Source: Tubulanus polymorphus (lineage: Eukaryota > Nemertea > Palaeonemertea > Tubulaniformes > Tubulanidae). From it: 64,000 nucleotides of DNA. Positions 51,801-62,504 of this stretch are shown piece after piece. Location: positions 22,524,450-22,588,449 of the forward strand of contig NC_134029.1 in the NCBI RefSeq assembly GCF_964204645.1. Direction: 5' to 3'. The notes beneath the pieces were generated by a model that was not told where the DNA came from, made no database searches, and saw only the letters and a list, made by a program, of their open reading frames with translations. Position numbers and translations under genes: made by a program. The number at the start of each line of letters is the position of its first letter. Position 1 is the first letter of the stretch.

Positions 51801-54800
51801 GAAATCTCTATCCATTAGCAAAGTTTGGTATTGAAATTTTCTTTTGAAAATGTACGTATTTGCAGGAGAAACAATATAAACAGATATCGCAGGTCGATCA
51901 GTTGGCAATTCACTTTTCTCTTGATGGTAACATGCTACACAAAGAATCAGATGAGGCCAAACGTCAATCTATGCGTTCTGGTCAAGCTGAAGGTATGGCA
52001 GTCGAGAAGAATACATTATAATCATAATTAGCTTTAAGTTCTGCGGCCTAAAAAACGTATTTATAAGCATACTGAATGAACAATACTTGTACCCAGATCA
52101 AACTACAATAGATGATCTGCAATCAGAAGATTTACATCATAAAACAGATGAAGGTATCATTTTGATAGTTCTAATTTTTTATTGAGCTAAGATAATACAC
52201 AAGCTTACACCTAGGAGATGATTTTCAAATTCTTCTGTAATTTTTAGATTGTTGGATTTTTTGATGCATCACGCATGAACATCTTTGTTTAGCTTTGACT
52301 TTTTAAGCTAATTTCAGGACACAGAAATACGATTTTCAAGCACCGTATCATTCAAGATTCTACTGGGTTAGTTTTCATTAGGCTTAAGTCATGAATGAAT
52401 ATGTTTCTATTACTTTTTAGCTGCTACAAGTGACCAGGCGATCAGTGAAGATGATGAAGCCGGCGCAGATGCAGAAAAACCTGCTGAAGAACAGAAAGAA
52501 GGAGAGGTAAAATTCACATCCGATGAACGATGTTAAAAATTTGCCTATTTTTTACTGGTATTTTTTCGGTTCCTAATCATTGAAAAAAAAGTTCGTAATT
52601 TTTAACGAAAATTGTCGCAAAGATTTTGAAATAAATATAATCTATAAAATGTGCAGCCATCGCGACCAGGATCACAGTTAAGTAAAACACAGAGCACTGA
52701 CAAAAATGAGAAGGTAATTTTACACAATACTCACCCTTAAACAAGTACTACAAGCATTTAAGGACATAACACGAAGTGATATCTTACATGCATATAAATC
52801 ATTGCATGGTTTTAAGTCCCAGGTAGTTAACTCGTCTGCTTTTGGTTTCAAAGTTGGATGACCATGAGCAAGTTTCTCATGATGAAATTGATGATGATGA
52901 TAATGAAATTGATGATGATAAAGAATCATCACTGAAAAGTCATGCATCATGTAAGAGCTTGACACCGAGTCAGGTCGCTGAGAACGAGGTAATGCATGGA
53001 AAAATGCATGAAACAGTAGAGAAATTAAACACATCGGTCAAATTATGTATATGAGTAGTACTTAAAGATGACATTCGTTCGCTTTAATATGAAGCTTACA
53101 ATCAAATCATCGCTAATCAAAGGTTTACCATCATAGCTTGAACTCCTTTCAAATCTCTCAAGTTACTCTTCAGTTGAATTTAGTTTAATATCTACGAAAC
53201 TGTTAGTCAGTTATAAGAATGAATAGAAGAAGGCTTTGAGCCATCGAGATTAGATAGAGAAAGAATTGATCTTATAAACATTTTACGAACAATTTTCTAA
53301 AAATCCCCGCTGCTATGAAGGTGACAGTAGAAGATGTAGCTCAGTTCAAGCCACCGCCGGTGGTTCAGAAAACTAAACAGCGTCGGCGACGAGCTGTTAG
53401 CGTTGATGACAGTGACGATGAATTCACCGATGAGGTATAAATCAATCACACTTTTACATCACGCGAACTCTTGCATATCACGCATACCGGTACAAACACT
53501 TTTAAATGCATGTCGCGAAGGGAAAATATAAAACAGCTTTCGAGAGCTTTCGATTTTCACGCATTGAAACTTTGGAACTGTTGCAAGGTAAACGAAAATC
53601 TGGTTTTCTGTTTCAAATAATGTTAAAAAAATGAGACAAAAAGGTAAACTCGGACACTTCACCAGTTCATCAAATGTGTAACTTATAGAATCACTGTAGG
53701 AAGTTAGCGTGTATTGCATTGCAAGTAGTGTACTTTCTAGCTTGACACGGTAGGCTATAAAGTCGTATCACCTCGAAATGATATATTGATTTCATTCCTA
53801 GGATGAGGGTCAAAAGGAAGAGGCTACTTCAAGTGATGGTAAGAAATTGACAAACCAGTTCAACTTCAGTGAACGAGCTTCACAGACGTACAACAATCCT
53901 TACAGAGTAAGTTATTCATGAAAATCATTTCAAGAAAAAAGGTGTTAATATTTGTGTAGGCCGGAGAATTGAATCTAATTTCTGTGATTATTTTCAGGAG
54001 CGTGGAACAGCTACTGAACCGCCGCCGCGAGAGACATTTTCTGGAAATGTGACACAGTGGGAAATATATGACGCTTACCAAGAAGATTTCGAGAAACAAG
54101 TAAGTTAAAACAGTGGCTAACATATCCTTTATCGTTATGAATGTGAGATTTCTTTGAGTAATTTTTGTTCCCTAGATTTTCTATTTCTTCTTAACTTTTC
54201 TTATGTTTCTTAATCATTGCCAGAAAGACAAGGATATTCTTGATATGAAGTTTCAAACGTACATTCATAATCCTAAATATCGGCCAAAAACTGTTAAACG
54301 TTTGAAACCTATATTTGCCAGAACGGTAGGCCCTTGTATCGCATGCCTCTCTTTTTCATAACCACCTTGTATGTTTACAGATATACACACGAAATACAAA
54401 CCAGTTTCAGCATTTACTCTGTACATCGATAAATAAAACATTCACATTTACTTCTTTCACTTAGGAATAAAATATACATTCCATATTGATGTATTCTTAG
54501 GTAGCTTTTATTTACTGCAAATTTTTATTTTAAGCCGATATTTTTGACATAGTGTAAATGATCAGTGAAATTCTTTTATTACTTCTACGTTGTTTCTTTC
54601 AAATTAAGCTGAGCGTTTTAAGTTTGCCTGGATCAAAACCAAAGGAGGTAATCAATCATTGCGGCCTGATCCAAATTACTACGATATACATCTCTTCTCT
54701 GTCCTATCCGTGTATTTGAGTTTATTTCAACGTTTTTCTACTTTTTTTTATTTTTTGCCGTCAGTTTTTGAATGAGGACTGTGATGAGGTATTGATCAAT

Positions 54801-57800
54801 GCATGTGCATATATTCAAATAGACTGTTGTGTCAAAAACCATTCAAAATCCAAGATTGAAATCTGTTAGCAAACACTAACGTTTTCAGCTGTATTTCTAG
54901 GAGAAGAATAAAGAAAAGAAGGTCGTCCCTGGTAAGAAAGACGATGAGAAGATGAAAAAGAGATTGACAGTAGTAGACAGTCAGGGAGATGATATCAGCA
55001 GAGTTCAAAGAGCCGCTCAAATAGTTGAGAGAATGGTAAATCAGAATACTTATGACGACGTAGCACAAGGTACCTTTCCTTCCGATTAATTTCACTAACC
55101 AGCCGAATGAGAAAGCTTTTGAACGATGATAATGTGTGTTCTGTCTGATTCCAGATTTCAAGTACTGGGAAGATATATCAGATGAATACAGAGACCAAGA
55201 GGGTACATTATTACCGCTATGGAAATTCCAGTACGACCGCGCTAAGAAACTCGCCGTGACAGCCGTCGCCTGGAGTCCAACTTACAAAGATTTATTCGTC
55301 GTTGGCCACGGATCTTGTAAGTTGTCTAGAATTGCGTTCACATCGTTCAGAATTTTTCATACAATATCCGATGTTTTTTTTTCTGTTGCCAGATGATTTC
55401 TTGAAGCAGACGAGAGGAATGATATTGTACTATTCGCTGAAGAATCCCTCGTTCCCTGAATGGATATATTCGACTGATAGCGGCGTAATGAGTTTAGATA
55501 TTCATCCCGAGCATCCGTATTTAGTAGCTGCAGGTTTTTATGATGGAAGCGTCGGTGTATTCAACATCATCGAAAACAAAGCTATGCCGATTCAAATGAG
55601 CACAGCTAAAAATGGCAAACATACAGACCCGGTCTGGCAGGTAGGAGAAACACTAAACATGAAAATACCTTCCATCGAACATTTCAGACTCGAAAACATT
55701 TTCTAAATGTATATTAATGCTGGGTGTTTGTTGTTGTAGGTGCGATGGCAAAAGGATGATATAGATAACAATATGAACTTCTATTCAGTTTCCTCAGATG
55801 GAAGAGTTGTATGTTGGACCTTAGTCAAAGTACGTATCAATAGAAATAGAGAGGCTGTGTACTGCTATAGTCAAACACTTGTTTATACGATGAAATTTGT
55901 TTTGTAGAATGAACTTCACTACACAGATATTATTGCACTAACACTAACTTCTGACCCATCTGAAGGTCCAGACGGAACTAAACTTACCACATCAGGTTTG
56001 TTGAATATCTCATGACCTGGATCAATTTCAAATGATCAGGAGATATCTGTATATTTCTATGTAACAAAATTTTGTCTTCTATTTTACTTTTAGGTTGCGG
56101 AACTGCATTTGATTTCCATAAGCACACAGACTACCTGTTTTTGGTCGGCACAGAAGAAGGCCGAGTGCACAAATGTTCGAAAGCATATTCAAGTCAGTTT
56201 TTGGATATTTTCGAAGCACATCACATGGCCGTTTATAAAGTAGCCTGGAACACGTATCATCCTAAAATATTTATCACGTGCAGCGCTGACTGGAGTGTGA
56301 AAATCTGGGATCATACCTGCAAGTAAGTGAAACACTCCAAGAATATCTCATCTCGGTCTTAAACCAATTGAAATTCTGTAACTCACTTTTTTATCTACGA
56401 TCTTGCAGGGATCCATTGTTCACGTTTGATTTGAACAGTTCAGTTGGAGATGTAGCCTGGTCTCCATATTCGTCAACTGTTTTTGCAGCAGTCACAGCCG
56501 ATGGCAAGGTATGTTAACCTGATCTTCCCTATGTTTACTTTCGTATGGGAACATGAACTGTAGCGATGAAATATTATTCGATACTAACTTTTCTGATTTC
56601 GAATCTTTATCATTCAAACTATAGGTATTTGTCTATGATTTGAGTGTGAACAAGTATGAACCGATTTGTGAACAAGCTGTTGTGCAGAAGAAGAAGACAA
56701 AGCTTACACATTTAGCTTTCAACCCGACGCATCCTATTCTCATTGTTGGTGATGATAGGTAAGCATTGCTGCCTAGAAAATTCCACCTTATACTCGATTA
56801 TGTCTGATTACATGCCGGGTTATCAATCTATCTTTCCAGGGGGCACGTTCTAAGTCTGAAGCTTTCTCCTAATTTACGGAAAATGCCAAAAGTGAGTAGT
56901 TTACTAAATGTATGGAAGTGAATTCATGGTTGATTTGTGATAGGATTTTTTTAGTTAATCAGTCAAAATACAAGCATTTTTAACAAACATTTGGTGTGTG
57001 AAAACCTAACCTTTAAATCCGCCTTGCTTTGAGTTTACTAATGAGGTGGGATTAAGATGTGTTTTACTTATGCAACTTGTTAAGTACATTTCTAGTACCG
57101 GTAGTTGTCACTGAAATTTATATTTTTCTAACCATATGCATTTACAGACAGGAGGATTCTTTAGTGCAGGCCAGGTATAAATAACAAACACTTCTCGAGT
57201 TTAGGAATCAACTACAAATTCATAGCGTATTCATATAAGAATGTTAGAAATTTTAGTTGAACATAGATGAAATCGTTTTGAATCATTGTTTTAGTCTGTA
57301 TAATACGGACTAAAACAATGATTCAAAATACTATTAGATTCAATTTCGATGTATGTATCTATTGAAATTATAGTCAGATTCTATGTAGTATAATAGGATA
57401 GAACCGTAGAGAACAATCTAGACATTTAGAACTTAGTTTGAGATAAACATTTACCTTTCACTGGCCCTGTAGAAAAAGTATCAGGTAATCCACTTTTATC
57501 ATAGAAAATTACTGTCGCCTTCTATTTTAACTCAAATTTCTTTGACTCTTTTCTCTTGCTGACACAAAATAGCAAGCACCTAGTTCTAGTCTTAGCACTG
57601 CTGGAAAAAAGGTCCAAAAACGACTGGACCAGGTAAGATATCACCACAATAGCTTATCCCCTTCTGTCTATATATAATACTACCCGGTATATACTTCTTC
57701 ATCGATGTTGTACTATTATACGTCATTCTAAGTAACATTTGGAGGCTAAAAAGAAAAAAAGATGCACTGATCATGATTAGGAAAAAACAGTTTGAAGACT

Positions 57801-58581
57801 TTGCTAAGTTCGATATTTTATTAAAAATCGTAGTACTTACCGCACTAATTTATTTAGCCAGCATCTCTACCTGCAGTTAATGATCAGTCAACAGAAGAGG
57901 TATGCGCAGATGGATATTCACAACCATATAAAGTCTTCACTGTGTACATAAACATTTATAGGACGATTTACTGATTACTGAGTTATTTTCATAAAGAGCA
58001 GTGTTGTTATACTATAGCATGAATTGTACACCAGTTGAGAGTACTTTCAAATGAATGTCATACGTATCTAAAGCAAATGTAATTTCAAAATCTTTTTTTC
58101 ATATGTTTTTCTATGAAAAATGCATGCATCGCGTTCAGCTCTATTTATGTGTCATTATTTTATAGGCTAAAGTCACTGTCTTTTCATATCAACTCGGTAA
58201 CACTGGAAACATGTACAGTGGAACCTCGTTATGACAAACTTCGGGGGACCAGAAAATCAGTTTATTTTAACCGATAATTTGTTATATTGAGTACAAAGTT
58301 ATTTGGGATGAAATTCTAGGTTTCTAATTACAACCAATAGATCGTAATATCCAAGGTTGTTATAACGAGGTTCCTCTATGAATGACATGTAAAATGTATT
58401 TTACATACCTGTATCTGTTTATTATTACTGCGTTCATATTGTGTCCCTTTTCGTTGATTGTCTACGATTTGAACATTTTCAGGAAAAGAAAGGTGCTGAA
58501 GCGACGAAAGGACCAGAAGTTGAAATCGCTAAATTGGATAAGATCTTGGCGTTAGTGCGAGAACCGGAGAAAAAGAACTAA
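48882..58581 (+). CDS. DNAI1: DNAI1, outer-arm axonemal dynein intermediate chain
   Basis: Exons: 48882-48917, 49575-49616, 50285-50395, 51339-51392, 51479-51526, 51694-51774, 51866-51992, 52097-52153, 52421-52506, 52657-52713, 52854-52988, 53321-53434, 53802-53906, 53998-54099, 54224-54325, 54609-54647(?), 54765-54788(?), 54901-55069, 55155-55316, 55393-55640, 55740-55829, 55908-55995, 56094-56322, 56409-56508, 56625-56758, 56840-56891, 57148-57174, 57573-57632, 57858-57899 and 58483-58581. They total 2820 nt, about 939 aa (human 699). [38 protein letters not shown] and [10 protein letters not shown] are near-identical to human DNAI1. The second half is a WD-repeat propeller that anchors the outer dynein arm, while the N-terminus binds light chains. 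The extra length lies in acidic linker cassettes and short C-terminal exons. AATAAA occurs at 58998-59003. Confidence 0.96.
49908..49950. repeat. 15-bp inverted repeat hairpin in DNAI1 intron 2
   Basis: GAAGTGAAACTCAAT (49908-49922) and its exact complement ATTGAGTTTCACTTC (49936-49950) flank a 13-nt loop. Confidence 0.85.
49966..50068. mobile_element. MITE-like unit in DNAI1 intron 2
   Basis: The left end CAGGGCCTTGTTTCACAAAA and the inverted right end CCAAGTTTCACAAAAAGC match over most of their length, enclosing about 100 bp of non-coding sequence. The terminus resembles that of the element in the receptor intron at 25190. Confidence 0.6.
57276..57328. repeat. Near-perfect 53-bp palindrome in a DNAI1 intron
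   Basis: Two 26-nt arms (57276-57301 and 57303-57328) are reverse complements with a single mismatch and are separated by one base (A at 57302). The arms begin TTTTGAATCATTGTTTTAG. The near absence of a loop makes a microRNA precursor unlikely. It lies between the exons ending at 57174 and starting at 57573. Confidence 0.9.
58216..58379. mobile_element. Tigger/pogo-like MITE in the last DNAI1 intron
   Basis: The left end CAGTGGAACCTCGTTATGAC follows a TA dinucleotide. The right end, inverted, reads CATAGAGGAACCTCGTTATA. The shared GGAACCTCGTTAT terminus is typical of pogo/Tigger-type DNA transposon termini (recalled). There is no transposase frame, so it would be non-autonomous. Confidence 0.65.
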
Positions 58582-59203
58582 ACCGCTAAATGAATTGAAA
58601 ACCGACGAGGACAATTACAGTTTGAACTGATGAAGTCTTTATAAATTTATGCATCGAGATACAAAATTAAACAATGGCAATGTTTTCAGTATCGAAAACC
58701 TTGCTTACCTGAACGAATGTGCATTGAATTGTTCATTAATATCCGTCCAACTGTTATTTACTGTTCAGAGCCCGTGCTGTGAGTATTGTAGAATTGTCCA
58801 CACAGCCCCAGTGTTGCGTACATTGTAGTTGTTCATTTGTTAAATACTACGTAAAATTTCTACCAAAATCTGTTTCGTCCTCTATTGATCAGATAATTAT
58901 GTTTTATAGGATATTCTGAAGAAACTTTATTTCTATTCACAATGATTAAATAGAATCTATTTATTGTTATGATGAATTACATGTATTTTGTATGTTGAAT
59001 AAATTTATTCATATATGACACGCATTTTAAGCAGTTGGATTTTATTATTGGTTCAGTCAAAATGAAGGCATCTTGTTCTTTTTATTGGTCGACTTCGTGA
59101 CTGGGAGTGGTTAGTTGAATACAAATTCCGCTCCATTGTCCATTGATTAATTCTCAACAATGTCAGACTAGCGACGCATAGTCCCTGTTGGCATCACTAT
59201 TAC

Positions 59204-59434
59204 TTCGGCCAGTTGCTCAAAAGTTGGGTTAAGTTAACCAGCAGATAGATACGCACTTTTAATTTTCACCGTGTCAACTATATTCACTGGTTAACTGCGA
59301 CCACCTTTTGAGCAACTGCAGCCCCTGGTCCTTTTGCGTTTCACACTATCTTAGTCAACTATCCACTGGTTAACTGCGACCACCTTTTTTGAGCAACTGC
59401 AGCCCCTGGTCTTGTGTTTTACGCAATCTTTAGT
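59204..59434. repeat. 81-bp tandem duplication with an inverted third copy
   Basis: Units starting TCAACTA at 59276 and 59357 share ACTGGTTAACTGCGACCACC and TTTGAGCAACTGCAGCCCCT. A partial inverted copy (CCAGTTGCTCAAAAG ... GTTAACCAG) precedes them near 59209-59241. This looks like a rearranged non-autonomous element. Confidence 0.8.
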
Positions 59435-59994
59435 TGACGTCACTAAAATTAATTTCCTAATCAAATGCATCAAGTCTGTAAAGAACAGGACTGATCAATC
59501 CCTGTGCATGTTAACAAACGTATCATATCCTAGTAAGCTGACCACAATAAGACTGAACTTACTTTTACTGTGTAGAAAATTCATATTAACAACCGCATTT
59601 TATTCAAACATGCACAAAGTAAGAAATGTACAAACCTGATCAACAAATAGATAAGAGATAAAAGAGAACAATATAATTACATATCTCGGTATCTGACAAT
59701 TCAGCCAGTGAAAGCGGCGCTTCTTTTAGTTATTTACATTTCAGTATGATTATAATGGGTAAAAGAGTCTCTTCAATATGATAAACACATTATATTGACG
59801 AATAAAAATCATGATAGATTGTAGAAATTATCATCTAAAATACAATGAGATAAAATTTGCTGACCACTGATATGCAGGTTTGATCAAAATGTTGACCGTA
59901 TTTCAGAAAGCACAACAGAGACTAGGAACGATTACAATAAATGGAATGCTTCTCATCTCATGGCACATGTTTTAAAAATCTCGCATTCCCTTAA

Positions 59995-60254
59995 CCCTTT
60001 CAGTGCTGACTAATCAATACCCTACCTTTAAAAAAATTCCACCCTAGTGTGTTGAATAACAGGAATACCACTATAATGCGTCTACACCGCGGCGCGGTGT
60101 ATCGTTTGTTACTAGTATTGCACTATGTTTGACAGGTGCTGCCATCTTTCAATAGAGATAAAAACTAATGACATCAATACACCGCAGTGCGGTGTACTAG
60201 CAAAATCCATCGCCGATTCATACACTGCACTGCGGTGTAGACACACTGAAAGGG
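59995..60254. mobile_element. piggyBac-type MITE with three internal palindromes
   Basis: The element is flanked by TTAA at 59991-59994 and 60255-60258. It is bounded by an exact 11-bp inverted repeat CCCTTTCAGTG. TTAA targets with CCCTTT-type ends are characteristic of piggyBac elements (recalled). Inside are three 19-bp odd palindromes: 60083-60101 (TACACCGCGGCGCGGTGTA), 60178-60196 (centre changed) and 60221-60239 (one mismatch). There is no transposase. Confidence 0.85.
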
Positions 60255-60318
60255 TTAACCAGGGTTGGTATAAGCATATTTTATACGTTCTAAAATCTAT
60301 GAATTAATATCCGTATTT

Positions 60319-61842
60319 TCAGTGATACGTATCTACTTGTTTTGAATTCGGATATTTCGGGTTTTCGATGACGCCGGCGCCGAATTTATATTCGAGAAAC
60401 TCGCGTACGTTGTTCGGCGCGCTGGCTTCGATTCCGGCGAATTTGATTTTCGTCATCGGCTGTAAAAACTTTTCCGGAAACTCGCGATCCTGCCGATGCG
60501 ATTTAAACCAGTATTTCTTCGTCATGATTCCGTTTTTCGAATAAAACGGAAATATGTCGACGTGCAGGTGATTCGTTTCGCTGTACTGAACTCGGAAAAA
60601 ATGTCCTTCTTTCACGTCCGACCGTTGCCAGACGTAATCGTTCTCGTCGACGATACCCCCGTCGTCTTGGACCGATTTCAAATTTTTACACTTCGGAATA
60701 TCTTCGAGATAGATCCCGATATCGACGTCGTAATCCCACGGAATGATGTCCTCGTTGCGAGCCGCGCCTAACAAACTTCCGCCTTCGAGCCAGTATCGAA
60801 CGCCGCTTTCCTCTAAAGCGCGTATCACGTAAGCGGCCGTTTCGCGTAATCCCTTCAGACAGCACGGCGGCGTCCACCGATTCGCGTATATATATTCGGG
60901 CATGTCGTTTATGACGGTTCCGAAACAACGAGCCGTCGTTTTACCGCAACCGAACATCTTCTCGTCGCCGCCGACGTCGATCACTTTTTTAACGCCGAAC
61001 TCTTCGTAAACTCTTCGCAGACGTTCGGCCTCGCGAGTTTCGTGTTTCCACTTGACGTGCGAATCCGCCGCGTACAGCTGCCTCGGTTTACGTTCGAACT
61101 CGATTCCGTCGGCGATGTAGACTTTCCAACGATTCAGACTCGTTTGAATGAACAACGCGTGTTTAATCGGTCTCAGAAACGGATTCGACAGAGCGAGGAA
61201 ATCTTCGCGTCGCATCGCGAGAACCGCGTCGCTCAGAACGCTATCGCAAACCGAACGATGACACAACGAATGCTGCAGCGTCCATCTCTGTAAATCGAAC
61301 TTCGTTCCGGCCGGAGTGAGAAACCCGGGCGTGATTCCCGCCGCTGCGATTCGGATATTACCGAAACTATCGACGAATTTATCCCTCATTATTCGTACGA
61401 GTTTTTTCAGATTTTCCCGCGTGTCGATCCGGACTCCGTCGGGAACGAGAACCACGTTGCTTTTATGGATGAAATTTTCGGGTCGCGTTTCGAATAACGG
61501 TAATCCCGGCGAATCGGGCTTCAAAACGACGACTTTCACGTTTTTAAACAGGTGTAAATCGATAGGCGGGTACGGAAGTTTGTCGGCTACGACGAGGATA
61601 TCATCGCGCGGAAATGTAGCCGCAATATTGCTGATTATCGACAAAACTTCATTATCAAATTCTTCGAATTCTCGAATAATAAATGTGACGCTGTCGCTAT
61701 TTCTGTCGGAAAGCGCCCTCTGTTGGTTATTGATGGCTTCGTTTTTATCTATCTGCAGCTGTAGATGGTATAGGTAATAGAGTACACCGACGTTGATGAG
61801 TAAAATTGCTGCCAGGAAGATTCGCAGCGGAGTGATCTTCAT
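60319..61842 (-). CDS. FKRP: FKRP, ribitol-5-phosphate transferase (fukutin-related protein)
   Basis: A single uninterrupted exon encodes 507 aa (human 495, also one coding exon). A type II signal anchor lies at residues 6-26 (LRIFLAAILLINVGVLYYLY). A stem domain follows, with REFEEFDNEV (human REFEAFDNAV) and KLPYPPIDL. The C-terminal LicD-type nucleotidyltransferase domain carries RYWLEGGSLLGAARNEDIIP and the catalytic acidic motif DYDVDIG (about 370-376). It ends with GVIENPKYPN. Four zinc-site cysteines appear at about 299, 306, 327 and 328, matching human 289, 296, 317 and 318. FKRP adds the second ribitol-5-phosphate to alpha-dystroglycan O-mannose core M3 in the Golgi. I chose the ATG at 61842; the more upstream in-frame codons are TTG. 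A six-codon upstream ORF precedes it. The exon is much richer in CpG than the flanks. Confidence 0.97.
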   Translation of the reverse strand: MKITPLRIFLAAILLINVGVLYYLYHLQLQIDKNEAINNQQRALSDRNSDSVTFIIREFEEFDNEVLSIISNIAATFPRDDILVVADKLPYPPIDLHLFKNVKVVVLKPDSPGLPLFETRPENFIHKSNVVLVPDGVRIDTRENLKKLVRIMRDKFVDSFGNIRIAAAGITPGFLTPAGTKFDLQRWTLQHSLCHRSVCDSVLSDAVLAMRREDFLALSNPFLRPIKHALFIQTSLNRWKVYIADGIEFERKPRQLYAADSHVKWKHETREAERLRRVYEEFGVKKVIDVGGDEKMFGCGKTTARCFGTVINDMPEYIYANRWTPPCCLKGLRETAAYVIRALEESGVRYWLEGGSLLGAARNEDIIPWDYDVDIGIYLEDIPKCKNLKSVQDDGGIVDENDYVWQRSDVKEGHFFRVQYSETNHLHVDIFPFYSKNGIMTKKYWFKSHRQDREFPEKFLQPMTKIKFAGIEASAPNNVREFLEYKFGAGVIENPKYPNSKQVDTYH

Positions 61843-62504
61843 TGTCTTCAACAATTGATTCTCATCAATCCTGAAAATCGTACGAAATCATTATTAATAA
61901 GCCAACGAATAGGCCAGTGAGTGCTCAACCAAATAAAGCTTAGCATTTACTGGTCCTATCTAAAAGCCACGGGTATGGCGGCCCCGGCACAGCTTTTTTT
62001 GCCATTTAGGATTTGGACTGGATGATGTCGATGACGATGCCCAGTTCCAAGTATTTAGTTACAGGTACCTAATCGTGTTACCGGTACCTAATCGTTGGTG
62101 GAAAGCTTTAATCGGATGAGCTCAGTGGTGGTTTGTGAAAATATCCGATCGTGAAACTAATTAGCCACAGACAGGTTACTGACTCGAAGCGCAGTCTGCC
62201 TGGTTTTTGGTAATAGGCTTAAATTAAAGATCATAAAGGAGAGAGGGCAAGAAGTCAAGTCTTACTTAATCTTTTTCTACGAGGAATCGAGTAAAAAGAA
62301 TGCGCATCCTATGCATAGTCTGTTCTATGGGATATGTGAGCACTGCCGAGATATGGATGCCCAGATTTGGATATTCTCGGAGCTACCCGTTATTGGTTTG
62401 AGCGGAGCCATCCGCCTCTGATGCTGCCACCAATGTTACCGAAAACTCAAGGTCGTTGCGCTTAAAAAAAGACGGGAAATTTTAATTTACGATCTTAGCT
62501 GAAA
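61843..62504. promoter_or_regulatory. Divergent FKRP/PMF1 spacer
   Basis: About 660 bp lie between opposite start codons. A likely 3' splice acceptor (TTTTCAG) sits just upstream of the FKRP ATG on the minus strand, so FKRP probably has a non-coding first exon here. The rest includes a dispersed repeat copy at 62083-62183. No distinctive factor site stands out. Confidence 0.5.
62083..62183 (+). mobile_element. Dispersed repeat copy 2 (same family as TRMO intron 3)
   Basis: The blocks CCTAATCGTTGGTGG, GTGGTTTGTGAAAATATCCG and CAGGTTACTGACT occur in the same order as in the reverse complement of 43709-43831. The left terminus is less well preserved. Confidence 0.75.

Larger units (their letters stand above)
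58582..60318. other. Convergent DNAI1 / FKRP 3' region
   Basis: This region holds the 3' UTR of DNAI1 with its AATAAA near 58998, then an 81-bp tandem repeat and a piggyBac-like MITE, listed separately, before the FKRP stop codon. No exon is supported. Confidence 0.55.

Noticed and set aside
57276-57328. microRNA precursor at the DNAI1 intronic palindrome
   Set aside because: A one-base spacer leaves no room for a terminal loop, and the arms are too perfectly matched.
60496-61777. Plus-strand frames of up to 153 codons opposite FKRP
   Set aside because: They are antisense shadows of the long CpG-rich FKRP exon.
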